Source of the DNA: Sphingobium yanoikuyae
GTDB taxonomy: Bacteria; Pseudomonadota; Alphaproteobacteria; Sphingomonadales; Sphingomonadaceae
Reading direction: 5' to 3'
Length of the DNA: 64,000 bases
Assembly (NCBI RefSeq): GCF_013001025.1
Contig: NZ_CP053021.1
Span: 248,001 to 312,000 of the forward strand
This document shows positions 34,639 to 43,706 of the stretch, in pieces. Positions within the stretch are counted from its first letter, which is position 1; the number at the start of each line of letters is the position of its first letter. The notes under the pieces were generated by a model that worked only from the letters and a program-made list of their open reading frames with translations, searched no databases and was not told where the DNA came from. The position numbers were made by a program, and so were the translations under genes.

Positions 34639-34901
34639 CGAAGCTTGTCCTGAACGGTCCGAATTTCAGCGGCGGCGCGGACCAACTCAGCAAGCGTCAA
34701 AGTCCGGAAAGGGCGATACTCTTCCGCCTGAGGGCCGGTGGCCATCTCCAGCCGCGCCAAATCGAACGCTTCAACGCCGGAAGCCGCGGCTGTCTTCGCC
34801 GCAGCGCCTATGGCAGCCGTCGTGGCATTCTGTTGTTCCTTCGGCATCGCGTGCCGTTCAGGCGCATCAGACAGCCATTCCTCAATTACTCTGAAGTCCA
34901 T
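34560..34901 (-). pseudogene. Unrecognised gene truncated at the hupE junction
   Basis: About 110 codons from ATG 34901 (ribosome site GGGAAG), starting MDFRVIEEWLSDAPERHAMP. The sequence is helical and Ala/Arg-rich (TLTLAELVRAAAEIRTVQDK). Its last codons and stop are formed from hupE sequence beyond about 34571, so the original C-terminus is lost. I do not recognise the family. Its composition matches the downstream accessory block rather than the metal operon. Confidence 0.5.
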
Positions 34902-35076
34902 TGTAATGCTTCCCTGCAAGACCGGGAGTAATTGTCTCAGACCGATTGGGCAAATTCCAGACCCCCTTCAGCACAGGTTGCATTGGATATGGAACAGGCT
35001 GCTTCGAATCCTCCGGAAAGCGGCTTATGCGCCGCAGTTATCGGCGGCGTTGGATTGAACCGATGGGATGACCAGG
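34902..35076. other. Intergenic stretch with a small hairpin
   Basis: No gene seen. CGCCGC (35031-35036) and GCGGCG (35045-35050) flank an 8-base loop and could form a short stem. It has no T-run on either strand. Confidence 0.3.
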
Positions 35077-35445
35077 CTAGTCTAATGGGGGACTATTCTT
35101 GATGGACTTCAGCGCTTCCGAGGCAAGATAGAGTTCGTCTTGGGCTGCCTCCCATTCACAGCGGGCTTCATCCCAGCGCCGCTTAGCGATGAGCAGGCGA
35201 TCTTGCGCTTCCTGTTGTTTATTCCGTGTACGGGTGCGTTCCCTCGTTCGGCTCAGCGGCAACCGATAGACGTCGTTGTCGGTCAGCTTTCGACCGCACG
35301 ACTTTGGGCTATGTTGATTGCGTATGTGGGCCCATGATCCTTGCAGCTTGTGGACGGAATTGCCGCAGCGCTTGCAAAACCATTCGCGCTCAATGCGATC
35401 GGCCCTCACAGCAGCACTCCGATCATCAGGCCGACGAGCATCCAT
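35077..35445 (-). CDS. Hypothetical protein with a Cys/His zinc-finger-like motif
   Basis: A 122-residue basic protein. Its middle part WFCKRCGNSVHKLQGSWAHI followed by RNQHSPKSCG gives a CxxC...H...H...C pattern that may bind zinc. The C-terminal half is a predicted helix or coiled coil (AQDRLLIAKRRWDEARCEWE). It overlaps the preceding small gene by 40 bases. I do not recognise a family. It lies in the accessory block left of the Tn7-like genes and could be transposon cargo. Confidence 0.45.
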   Translation of the reverse strand: MDARRPDDRSAAVRADRIEREWFCKRCGNSVHKLQGSWAHIRNQHSPKSCGRKLTDNDVYRLPLSRTRERTRTRNKQQEAQDRLLIAKRRWDEARCEWEAAQDELYLASEALKSIKNSPPLD

Positions 35446-35624
35446 GCGAGGCCGGTCATGACTTGCACGGGATCGCGCCAGTATGCGCGTTCAATTATGG
35501 CGGAGCTGCCGCTGGCCACATCCCTGAGATCGTCGCGACACCCGGGATAGGGATATTCCTCATCCAGATGGTTTGCCAGACGTTCGAACGCGGCTTTCTT
35601 GTCGGGGGGAATATTCCCGGGCAT
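35406..35624 (-). CDS. Small tail-anchored hypothetical protein
   Basis: A 72-residue protein: a soluble N-terminus (DKKAAFERLANHLDEEYPYP) and a single C-terminal helix (VMTGLAWMLVGLMIGVLL) that would anchor it in the membrane. The family is unknown. It is the first gene of a two-gene minus-strand unit. Confidence 0.45.
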   Translation of the reverse strand: MPGNIPPDKKAAFERLANHLDEEYPYPGCRDDLRDVASGSSAIIERAYWRDPVQVMTGLAWMLVGLMIGVLL

Positions 35625-35876
35625 GCTTTCCTCAATCGCTATCGACTATACGATAGTAATCGTCGGATTTCCCGGCGAGACCCTCGTTGAGCTTTTGCAC
35701 TGGTTTGCAACAGGACCGCGGGTTCGGATTTGCGGCGGTCAGGCATCGCACCTGGGCGGTGGACGCAGCTGTCACATGCACCCTGCATGGGATATTATCG
35801 GCACCGACGCAGGAACGTCGCAGGCGGGCTGAACATTTCTAAAATGGACCGGGATCCACGGAAGGGATGGAGCGGC

Positions 35877-36056
35877 ATGATTATCACCCTCTCTGACCTT
35901 TTAGCGGGAATCCGAGAGCGCAAGGCTGCCTTGGGTATCATCGATACCCCAGAGCGTACCGATGCCATGCGCAATAGCGGATCGCGCCGAACAGCGCGCA
36001 AGCGTGCTATGTTGGCCCGGATCGAGGAGCGCTCACGCGACGCGGGCGTCGTCTAG
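35877..36056 (+). CDS. Small basic protein convergent with tniQ
   Basis: A 59-residue protein. The ATG at 35877 is preferred (GGAG six bases upstream); longer in-frame starts exist at 35844 and 35730. The sequence is helical and basic: ITLSDLLAGIRERKAALGII, then RRTARKRAMLARIEERSRD. It may bind nucleic acid. Its end overlaps the end of tniQ by 4 bases on the opposite strand. Confidence 0.45.
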   Translation: MIITLSDLLAGIRERKAALGIIDTPERTDAMRNSGSRRTARKRAMLARIEERSRDAGVV

Positions 36057-37912
36057 GCTGACCAAGCGCCTTGTTTCATGATCTTGGCGAAGCTCATGCG
36101 GCAGTAGCCCGCATCATGTATCGTCGGCAAACCGACCTTCCGCGCCCATTTTTGTGCTGACTGGGGAGGCAATCCCATCCTGTAGCCGATCTCGACCGAT
36201 CCTATGATCTCTGCTGCAGCCTGAAGAACATCCGCTGCGAGATATGCTTTACCGTGGCGACGTATGCGGCCGGTGGCGACGAATTTGAGAAACTGATTGG
36301 TGGCCAGGTTGAGTATCTCGCTGGCATCGGCGCCTGATAGCTCATCCTCGACATGGGCACCGGACAACGGGTTTTCCAACATCCGCAAAGTGTCGATGAG
36401 TTCGGCCGGGATTAGTATCTGGTGGGACAGGTCCGTCGCCTTGGGGGGCAAACCGAATCGACCATCCGGCCCCAGGAGCCAGGTGAAGATGTCGGCCCAT
36501 GGCTTGGCGCGACCGCCAATAGCCCTAGCTGCGATTTGTAGCGGAACGCCGTCAACGACAGCGGGATCGGCTTTGGCTTGGATCTTTGCCTCGAATGCCG
36601 CCCAGGCCTGCGTGGTGGTATTGCGGACGCCATATCGCGCCTCCCAATAAGGGTGGGTCAGGGGAGCGACCAATCCAGATTGCATCAGCTGCGCTATGGC
36701 ATAGCGGGGCAACTGAGTTGACTGCGACACAGCGGTCAAAGGCAGACGGTCAGGCTTGGTGCGCGCCAGTTCCTCGATTTCTTCGGGATCATGGAATGGT
36801 CTAACTACGCCATGAACTCGCACGTCGGTTAGCTTGAAGACGCCGGCGGCTCGCAGCTTTGCGATGATGGTATCCGTCTCGCGCAGCACGCGCACGGCTG
36901 ATTTGGCGGAGATCAGTCCAATTATGTCATTCCCCTCGTCGGCCGACGGGAGGTCGGACAGATCAGGGCTTTGACTGAGATCGGGTTGCTCTTGCTGCAG
37001 GCCATGTAGAAACATCGCGAACAGGGCTTTGACTCGGGGCGAAGAGCGGCCGATCCGGGCTTGCTTGACGGCGTGCCCCAGCTTGTTCGACCAGTTGTCC
37101 CCTTCGCCTGGAGTTGGAAGTAGCTGGGCTGGAACGATGGGCCATTGGCGCAGCAGCGTTACAGCGTCATGAAGCGCGCTGACGACCGCCATTGTAAGGT
37201 CAGGATTGGTCAGCCATTTTCCGCGCAGTTGGTCGTTTAGCCAGGGGGAGAGCTTCAAGGCCAAGTCGGCAATGTCGTGCGGCTCCAAACTCGCAATCGG
37301 GTCTGGAAGCTGTGATCGTGAAGCGGCCCGTACATCGGGATCATGGCTGAAGAGGCCAGCATAGATGCCCAAATTGCCGCGCATCTCGTGAGGGATGAAC
37401 TCGGCTTGTCCCTCTCGGAGATCCGCGCTGCAGACATCTTGGTCGCAGGTGGCAATGCCGTTGGCGTAGCGCCACCGCTGGGTAACGCCGCATTCGTGAC
37501 ACTCACTGCGCAAGACCTGAAAGGTTTCCGGGCAGAATGGGACGGAGGCCAACTGCCAAATCGCACGATGATGAGCCGATAGGGCAAGGCTGGCCGGTGC
37601 ATATCGGCGGATGGTGGTTCTCAGTTCGCTCTGCCACGCGCGTCCACCAAACCAATGTATGATCGCGCTGCCTTCTTCTGGACCGTGGGCATGGTGCAGT
37701 AATTGGGGGTACGGCACCACCAGAATGTCAGCCAGCGCCGGTAGCTGTTCGGCGTTGGTTGTGGCCGCCGTCGGCTTGTTGTCGTAAACCCAGCCAGCCT
37801 CAGACAACAGCGTTCCTGTCCGTGGATACCCGTTCTCGGCAGTCACACGGGCGACAAGGCCCATGAGACTTTCGCCAGCGATTGGCGCGAGCGGGTATTT
37901 CACTTGGCTCAA
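36053..37912 (-). CDS. tniQ: TniQ/TnsD-family target-selection protein
   Basis: A 619-residue protein. The N-terminal TniQ domain starts LAPIAGESLMGLVARVTAEN and carries a zinc site formed by C127, C138/C141 and C156/C161. The remaining 450 residues have HTH-like segments (LPRYAIAQLMQSGLVAPLTH, MGLPPQSAQKWARKVGLPTI) that probably read target DNA, making it the size of a TnsD-type selector rather than a short Cas-linked TniQ. It recruits TnsC to the attachment site. Its start overlaps the stop of tnsC by 4 bases. Confidence 0.88.
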   Translation of the reverse strand: MSQVKYPLAPIAGESLMGLVARVTAENGYPRTGTLLSEAGWVYDNKPTAATTNAEQLPALADILVVPYPQLLHHAHGPEEGSAIIHWFGGRAWQSELRTTIRRYAPASLALSAHHRAIWQLASVPFCPETFQVLRSECHECGVTQRWRYANGIATCDQDVCSADLREGQAEFIPHEMRGNLGIYAGLFSHDPDVRAASRSQLPDPIASLEPHDIADLALKLSPWLNDQLRGKWLTNPDLTMAVVSALHDAVTLLRQWPIVPAQLLPTPGEGDNWSNKLGHAVKQARIGRSSPRVKALFAMFLHGLQQEQPDLSQSPDLSDLPSADEGNDIIGLISAKSAVRVLRETDTIIAKLRAAGVFKLTDVRVHGVVRPFHDPEEIEELARTKPDRLPLTAVSQSTQLPRYAIAQLMQSGLVAPLTHPYWEARYGVRNTTTQAWAAFEAKIQAKADPAVVDGVPLQIAARAIGGRAKPWADIFTWLLGPDGRFGLPPKATDLSHQILIPAELIDTLRMLENPLSGAHVEDELSGADASEILNLATNQFLKFVATGRIRRHGKAYLAADVLQAAAEIIGSVEIGYRMGLPPQSAQKWARKVGLPTIHDAGYCRMSFAKIMKQGAWSA

Positions 37913-38859
37913 GCTTCGATCTCCACGAACGGATTATAGTCGATGAAGCTATGGGCAATGGCCCAGCTGTTCACTGCCATGGCGAGATCGTTGCGGGTAA
38001 TCGCATGCCGACCTCCACGCACGACATTTATCGCCGCCGTTTCCACGATGCGGCAGGTGCGGCCGATGATTCCGCTGCTTGCGAGGCAAAGGGGGCGAGC
38101 GATGTCCTCTTCGACCAGGCCGCTGGCGACCTTCATGATCTGCTTGTCGACCATGGCGGCATCGAGGTCTTCGACGAAGTCCAGGAATAGGTCTCGATCG
38201 TCATCCGCCCACCAATCAAGGGGAGGAAGCGTGAGGGGAGGGAAGAGCCGGCCGTTCAACTCGTGGCTGGACTGGAACAGCTTGTCCGCGTCGTGGGTGC
38301 CGAAAAAGGCGATAGGAACAAGGCCAGAATCAAGGAACGTCTTCAGGCTATCCGTGACATGGTTTGCGGCCGATGACCGGCGCGACAGATGTTGGATTTC
38401 ATCGATGACGAGCAACTGCACGTTATCCCGTTTGATGGCTTGCACGGCGCGCTTGTGCAGGTTGGGTTCGGTGCCGCGGTCATAAAAGGGGTCGTCCAGG
38501 GCCTGCAGGATGGAAGAGAATAGCGACCTGGCGGTGCCAGTGCTCATGAGCTTAACGATCAGGACGGGCCGGCTGCCTTCTGGAAGTTCGCCCAGGCGTT
38601 CGATGCCGTCCCGGAAATGTTCGGCTGCTGTCGTTTTGCCGGAACCGCTTTCAGCCAGGAGGGTGATGCCATATTGCCGCTCGCCACGGGTGGCGATGCC
38701 AGAGCGCCGGACCTCATCCAGCCCCGCAATGATGGCCTCTTGGCGAGGATGAACAATCTTGATCTGGCGGAACGCGCTGCGGGCATCTGCCACGCGCTGA
38801 GACCGGGCAGCGGCTTCATTCGGCCGTACAATGGGCGGGTTTGATGTGGTGGTAGTCAT
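37909..38859 (-). CDS. tnsC: TnsC/TniB-type AAA+ transposition regulator
   Basis: A 316-residue AAA+ ATPase with Walker A AESGSGKTT (residues 69-77), Walker B LLVIDEIQHL (149-158) and a sensor region PIAFFGTHDADKLFQ. A ribosome site AAAGG precedes the ATG. TnsC/TniB proteins form ATP-dependent filaments on DNA and pass target information from TniQ to the transposase. The length fits TniB (about 300) better than the 555-residue Tn7 TnsC. It lies 21 bases after tnsB and overlaps tniQ. Confidence 0.9.
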   Translation of the reverse strand: MTTTTSNPPIVRPNEAAARSQRVADARSAFRQIKIVHPRQEAIIAGLDEVRRSGIATRGERQYGITLLAESGSGKTTAAEHFRDGIERLGELPEGSRPVLIVKLMSTGTARSLFSSILQALDDPFYDRGTEPNLHKRAVQAIKRDNVQLLVIDEIQHLSRRSSAANHVTDSLKTFLDSGLVPIAFFGTHDADKLFQSSHELNGRLFPPLTLPPLDWWADDDRDLFLDFVEDLDAAMVDKQIMKVASGLVEEDIARPLCLASSGIIGRTCRIVETAAINVVRGGRHAITRNDLAMAVNSWAIAHSFIDYNPFVEIEA

Positions 38860-38880
38860 GTGTTGCCTTTCGGGTAGGGG

Positions 38881-41148
38881 TTAGAAGTAGCTGCTGTCGT
38901 TCGAGCGCTTTTTGCGTTCACGGCGTGGTTCGGGGTCGGTGGTCGACGCGTCCGGGGTGGGTGGCGGCGCAGGAGCACGCCGGTCGCGCTCTGGCATGTC
39001 CTCTGGCGTCGCCTCTCGGGCATTGGCAGCTTTCGCCTTCTGCCGGTTGCTCCGCCGTTTAGATGCGGTAGGGGCAGCTTTCTGTGGAGCGGGGCGACGA
39101 GACAGGGTGTCGGCATCGTGCATCTCGTGCTCGATCACGTCTGCATAGATGATCGGGATATCGACCGGTTCGGGGCGCTCGCGCTGCAGGCTGGCGAGTT
39201 CACCGGTGATGCTGCGGATGCGCTTGTTTTCGTACAGCTTGGCCAGAAGCTTGCGTTCACGCTCCTTGGCTTCGGGCGTCAGCTGGTCGATGGCGTCGAG
39301 AAGCTCGGCGCGGCAGGCGTCACGCCATTCCCGTGAGTTGAAGTCGGCGGCTTCCGCCTTGGCCTTCTCACGGATCTGCTCGTGCATCCACAGGCTGATC
39401 GGCTCGTCGGTATAGCCGGCCGTCTGGCAGTACAGCTCGACGTCCTGATTGGTTTTGCGGTTGATCACCCAAATCTTGCGCAGATCGTACGGGTCATAGC
39501 GGAACGACACCGTTGCAGTGGCATTCTTCAGGCGCTGACGCTTGCCTTCCAAAGGGACAAGATCGGCGAGCAGGTCAGGCACGGCTTTATAATCGCCGAA
39601 GCGCAGGCCATTCCACTCGATGCCAGCGTGGGTCAGCCGGTGCGAATTGATCTTGGGGAGGAGGGCCTTCTCGAAGATGCGAGGGTCACGCGGTAGAACG
39701 ATCCCGTACTGGGCGGTGCCCTGTTTCCAACAGAGCAGAGGCTGTTTCTCGTTCAGGCCGCCATGCGGGGTCGTGTGATAGACCGCGATGGCGAACATGA
39801 TGAGTGCCTCGAGTTCGTCGAGCGTCAGCACGGCATCCACGGCGGGGTCGTAATCATACTCGCGGGAGAGGGCGATCGGCAGATGGGCGCCGGCCACCTT
39901 CGATGACACGTAATTGTGGATGGTGAGGAAGATGCGCTCAACAAGGGCTCGTTCGCGCGGCTTTTTCCGACCACTGATGCGGATCGTTGCACCGGTCGCC
40001 TTGCTCATGCTCTCCATATCGTGGCTGCGGAATTCCATACCGCCATCCACGTGATATGTGCTGCATAGGCCGCAGACGTCCTGGGCTTCAGGGTGCTTGT
40101 TCTTGATGATCGGCGGCACGATCTTGGGCAGAACAGACCGGCGAAGCAACTCCGACACGGTGGCGTATGATGGAGCATTGAAGGACAGCATGTGCGAGAG
40201 CACGACCCTGCTGAACCCATCAACAAGTGCGGAGAAAGTGGGGCGGCCCAGGATGATGGCGCGTTCCACGTCGATGACGAGGAGAGCGGGTATGGGTGTG
40301 TGATCCATAAGCCCGAATTCCAGAGGACGCTCCGCCTCATGGCCTTTCCCTGCGCCACGCCACCGAGAGTAGGCCGCCTGTTTGCCGTGGCGGGCCGCAA
40401 CCGTCTGTTCGCACTCCAGCTTTTTGATATCGCGATATGTGGTGCTCATGCTCACCGGGAGGAGCGGCTCCGTAGGCATCTCGTATTCGAGCGAAGTGCC
40501 ATCGTTAACGCGGCTAATCTCGGCGTTGGTCAGCACATTGATATCGGTGACGCTCTTCTTCGACACATAGTAGGTCAAAGCCAGGCGCTGGCGGATTTCC
40601 ATGCGGATGCCATCTTCATCATAGCAATGGTGCCCCTGGGCGCTTGTGGCCTCACGAGCATCGCGATCGCCAACTTTACCGCGCTCCCGCATCCAGCGTT
40701 TCACGGTGTGCGGATTGGGTGCCTCGCCATATTTGGCGTGCAGCTCGGGTGTCCAGTGCTCGGCAAATCCCGCAGAGATTGCCTTCACGCCGGTCATTAC
40801 GCCGTTCCGGTCGAGCAGCCGTAACGTTGCCAGCCGAAGTGCGCTTTCGGGATCGAGTTCCTCACATTCGGCGGGCGTGAGATGTGATTCAGCGATCTTG
40901 TTCTTGGCCGGGGACTGCCCACGCTCTGCCATCTGGAAGAATTGACCGTTCTGAAGCAGCGTCCGGAAGCGATCCTGGTCCATTGGACGGACGACGCCGG
41001 CGTCATCGAGATATTCGACGGGCTTGCCTGTGGCAGCATGTTCGAAGTTCAGGCGTGTGCCATATCCATGTGATGTAAAAACACAGGGTTGACCTTCGAT
41101 ACTGTATAGCTGATTGCGTTTGAGCTTATAGGGGAAGTAATTCACGTA
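38881..41148 (-). CDS. tnsB: TnsB/TniA-type DDE transposase
   Basis: A 755-residue transposase; the GTG at 41148 has a good ribosome site (GGGAGAGA), while an ATG at 41187 is less well placed. The catalytic triad is visible as Asp282 (GLMDHTPIPAL), Asp368 (HVDGGMEF) and Glu404 (RALVERIF), the last two 36 apart as in DD35E enzymes. N-terminal DNA-binding domains and a Mu-C-terminal beta-barrel (ATVSFRYDPYDLRKIWVINR) are present. The C-terminal ~110 residues are rich in Pro, Lys and Arg and may contact TnsC. It joins the element's 3' ends to target DNA. Confidence 0.92.
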   Translation of the reverse strand, partial: YVNYFPYKLKRNQLYSIEGQPCVFTSHGYGTRLNFEHAATGKPVEYLDDAGVVRPMDQDRFRTLLQNGQFFQMAERGQSPAKNKIAESHLTPAECEELDPESALRLATLRLLDRNGVMTGVKAISAGFAEHWTPELHAKYGEAPNPHTVKRWMRERGKVGDRDAREATSAQGHHCYDEDGIRMEIRQRLALTYYVSKKSVTDINVLTNAEISRVNDGTSLEYEMPTEPLLPVSMSTTYRDIKKLECEQTVAARHGKQAAYSRWRGAGKGHEAERPLEFGLMDHTPIPALLVIDVERAIILGRPTFSALVDGFSRVVLSHMLSFNAPSYATVSELLRRSVLPKIVPPIIKNKHPEAQDVCGLCSTYHVDGGMEFRSHDMESMSKATGATIRISGRKKPRERALVERIFLTIHNYVSSKVAGAHLPIALSREYDYDPAVDAVLTLDELEALIMFAIAVYHTTPHGGLNEKQPLLCWKQGTAQYGIVLPRDPRIFEKALLPKINSHRLTHAGIEWNGLRFGDYKAVPDLLADLVPLEGKRQRLKNATATVSFRYDPYDLRKIWVINRKTNQDVELYCQTAGYTDEPISLWMHEQIREKAKAEAADFNSREWRDACRAELLDAIDQLTPEAKERERKLLAKLYENKRIRSITGELASLQRERPEPVDIPIIYADVIEHEMHDADTLSRRPAPQKAAPTASKRRSNRQKAKAANAREATPEDMPERDRRAPAPPPTPDASTTDPEPRRERKKRSNDSSYF

Positions 41149-41319
41149 TCTCTCCCGAGATTTGGGTATTCTGAGGGCGCGCAACATCCATCAGCAGTAG
41201 ATATTTCTACGCTGCGAATGGCATTGCTTCTGTTGTGATGGGTGCCTGCGGGTTCGTCAGGCAGTTATGATTTCACTCTAGGTCATGGTTGAATCCTTCC
41301 TAGGGTATTTGATCTATGA

Positions 41320-42120
41320 TCAGATGAAGCTGACAGGCATCTCATCGATGAGAGGCTGCGTGAGATCGAGCGACACGATGCGCCTCACCAGCATGGCGAA
41401 AGTGATTGCCCGCCCTTGGACAAAATTTCCGGGCGCCATCAGCTCAGCGAATTCGCCCAACCGCATGTCATCGCCTTTGCTGCGGAGGCTTTCGACGAGC
41501 CGCTTCTGCGACGATGAGATGGCCGTGCGGCGCATTGAGCTGGCGAGGCGTACGTTGAAGCGGTGGCGGCTATTCTCGAAAATTTCGGAACCGAAGGTGA
41601 TACGGAACTCATGGCCCACCCGGCGGCAAATCTCGGCGACGCCGGCGAGTTTCAGCCGATATTCTGGATCTCGGAGGTCCGCATCGTCGCCTTTGACTTC
41701 GACGACCGCCAGGCGACCATCGGCGTCCAATATGTCGACGTCACTGGTGTACCGCTCCTTCCTCCGCAGGATGAATTCGAAGCGGCGAGCCTCTGATTGG
41801 TAGTGGACGACATTGGGGTCCGTCTCGCACCGCTCGATCAGTGCAAGCTGATGCAGGCTCTCATAATGCTGTGTGCGGCCGACCTTCACGGAAGGGTACC
41901 AGCCGCTCGCATGGTGCGTTCCGCCAGAGACTGTTCGGAGCGATCCATTGTCGTTGGCGACCACGATGCGAGCCATGGTGTTGACCAGGCTGTTGTGCTT
42001 CCTGAGCAAGGTTTCGGCGCGCAACCGGCCAGCGGAGGGTTCGTATGACGGGTTGCGCAGCATGAGGTTGATAGCGGCGCGAACGTCGATCTCAGCCAGT
42101 TCTTCATATGCGTCAGTCAT
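41320..42120 (-). CDS. tnsA: TnsA-type endonuclease
   Basis: A 266-residue protein from ATG 42120; a TTG at 42204 would add 28 residues. The N-terminal nuclease domain has HYESLHQLALIERCETDPNV, then TSDVDILDADGRLAVVEVKG with Asp127/Asp129 and Glu141-Val-Lys143, the restriction-enzyme-like site of TnsA. It cuts the 5' ends of the element so that movement is cut-and-paste and not replicative. A C-terminal helical part contacts TnsC in Tn7. TnsA is absent from Tn5053-type elements, so this module is Tn7-like. Confidence 0.85.
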   Translation of the reverse strand: MTDAYEELAEIDVRAAINLMLRNPSYEPSAGRLRAETLLRKHNSLVNTMARIVVANDNGSLRTVSGGTHHASGWYPSVKVGRTQHYESLHQLALIERCETDPNVVHYQSEARRFEFILRRKERYTSDVDILDADGRLAVVEVKGDDADLRDPEYRLKLAGVAEICRRVGHEFRITFGSEIFENSRHRFNVRLASSMRRTAISSSQKRLVESLRSKGDDMRLGEFAELMAPGNFVQGRAITFAMLVRRIVSLDLTQPLIDEMPVSFI

Positions 42121-42433
42121 TCCAGAACGTCCAGCCGCGACGGTTGCTGTTGGGCCACTTGGAGCGAGAGCGACTCCACGTCTTAACGCGCTGCTGTCGT
42201 TCAAAATGTCGGATGATCTCGATCAGATACTCTGTATAAACGATTGAAACGAGGTTGTTTCGATCTGCACTTCGCGGTTTGGTCGTCATCGCACTGTCTC
42301 CATGTTGGTCACGATACTGTGCATTTAGGAACGCTAAAATGACCGTGATGGCAACAGGAATGTGGTTTCAACTGCACAGTATCGTGACCAACTCACTTGA
42401 CGATGAGTGCCTTACTGTTCTAATAAGTCATGG
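42121..42433. repeat. Divergent region upstream of tnsA with a 20-bp inverted repeat
   Basis: No gene. GTTGGTCACGATACTGTGCA (42304-42323) and its exact reverse complement (42373-42392) are separated by 49 bases. A weaker similar motif (TTTGGTCGTCATCGCACTGT) begins near 42279. The repeats could be transposase-binding sites of the Tn7-like end or operators in the promoter region shared by tnsA and the TniA-like gene at 42434. Confidence 0.6.
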
Positions 42434-43615
42434 ATGAACAGTAAGAAAAACGGCACGCGCGACGTTGGTTCGGACCGGTCGGCCCTCGAAACTGACGAGG
42501 AGTTGGTCAAACGGCATGCCGCTTCAGGCTTTTCTGGCGAATCAGAGTACGCCCTGTTCCTGTCTCTGGATGATTCTAAGCGGGAGGCGGTGATTGCCAG
42601 ACTGAGGACGATGGACCTCTATCTTCGCGACGATGACCCCATGCCCGTGGGCGACGCGTGCAGCGCGCTCGATATGGAGCAGCGCAATTTTTACCGACTG
42701 CTGAAGAAGCTGAAGGATCTGGGCCCAACACGAGGTCTGTCACCGAGCTTCCGGGTGAAGGCTGTCGCGGCACCAGCACAGAAAGGCTTCGCACCCGTTG
42801 CCGAGCGTGCGCTGCGCTGGAAACTGCAGCATGAGCCCGCGGCTTCGCCCGCGTCGATCATACGCTGGATATTTGAATCCTGCGCGGACGCGGGCGAGGC
42901 GCCTCCGTCCGCATCCTCGATCCAGCGACGCATAAAGGTACTCCGCCGGGAAGGTGTCGCAGAGCCGGCGGCTGGGGCTGCTGGTCTTCAGATCCTGGTG
43001 GACCAGACCGCAGTCGATGTGATGGTTCAGATCAGCGGCCGGGTGGAATTGGCTACGGCTACGTTCATTGTCGATACCAGCTCTAGGATGATCCTTGGAT
43101 TGGGGGTGGGCGATCCGCTGATTCCGGAAGACGGGCTTATGCGCGCTACCCGCAATATGGATGACGACCTCATGCGCCATCTCGTGCAGCACACGCAGGT
43201 GCATTTCGATCGCGTGGAGTCGATCGACTTTATCGCGCCTCCAGGCGGGACGCGGCAGAGCAAGCAGTTGCAGAAGCGCTTTCGGGTCTTCAACCGCCGA
43301 GTGTCGTTTGACATTCATGCAGGTGGGAAATGGCGTCACGGTACGCAGCTGGTCCGTTACTTGGGCGATACGCTGGGGCCATATCAGTTCAAGCCGCGAT
43401 TTACGGAGGAGGGGGCTCCTTTCAGCAACTCGATCAGCGAGGGGATTGAGCAAGAGGTTCTCGAGCGGGCGCTGCTCGTGGAGGCGATGCGCTGGAACGA
43501 AAGCCAGTGGCAGCGGGCGGAGCCGACGGTCGAGAAGTCTCAACGTATGCGTGAAGAGCGGGCGAGCGCGATCACTGCCCTGTTCCGTGATGTGGTGATG
43601 CGGCCAGAATTTTGA
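42434..43615 (+). CDS. TniA-like protein apparently lacking the DDE triad (copy 1)
   Basis: A 393-residue protein; ATG 42434 is used, with a GTG at 42407 as the alternative. It has two HTH-like parts (LDMEQRNFYRLLKKLKDLG and PPSASSIQRRIKVLRREG), then an RNase-H-like segment ILVDQTAVDVMVQISG and ATFIVDTSSRMILGLGVG that mirrors the first catalytic strands of TniA/TnsB. The expected DNG/DGG Asp and the helix Glu are not recognisable. It is homologous to 49999-51042. It may be a DNA-binding accessory factor or regulator of the Tn7-like element. It is divergent from tnsA. Confidence 0.55.
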   Translation: MNSKKNGTRDVGSDRSALETDEELVKRHAASGFSGESEYALFLSLDDSKREAVIARLRTMDLYLRDDDPMPVGDACSALDMEQRNFYRLLKKLKDLGPTRGLSPSFRVKAVAAPAQKGFAPVAERALRWKLQHEPAASPASIIRWIFESCADAGEAPPSASSIQRRIKVLRREGVAEPAAGAAGLQILVDQTAVDVMVQISGRVELATATFIVDTSSRMILGLGVGDPLIPEDGLMRATRNMDDDLMRHLVQHTQVHFDRVESIDFIAPPGGTRQSKQLQKRFRVFNRRVSFDIHAGGKWRHGTQLVRYLGDTLGPYQFKPRFTEEGAPFSNSISEGIEQEVLERALLVEAMRWNESQWQRAEPTVEKSQRMREERASAITALFRDVVMRPEF

Positions 43616-43706
43616 TCAGCGACAGCGAGTTAGATTGGCCCATAGAGCCGTTGGCGATCTAGTATGTCATTTTATTTGGGCCAATGCGGGGTTTTTGTTC
43701 TCCTTC

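Noticed and set aside
34560..42392. Tn7-like element inserted directly into hupE
   Set aside because: The far half of hupE is not found at the other side, and the junction at 34570 shows no terminal repeat related to 42304-42323.
36053..43615. CRISPR-associated transposon
   Set aside because: No CRISPR repeats or Cas genes are visible, and the TniQ is long, as in TnsD-type targeting.
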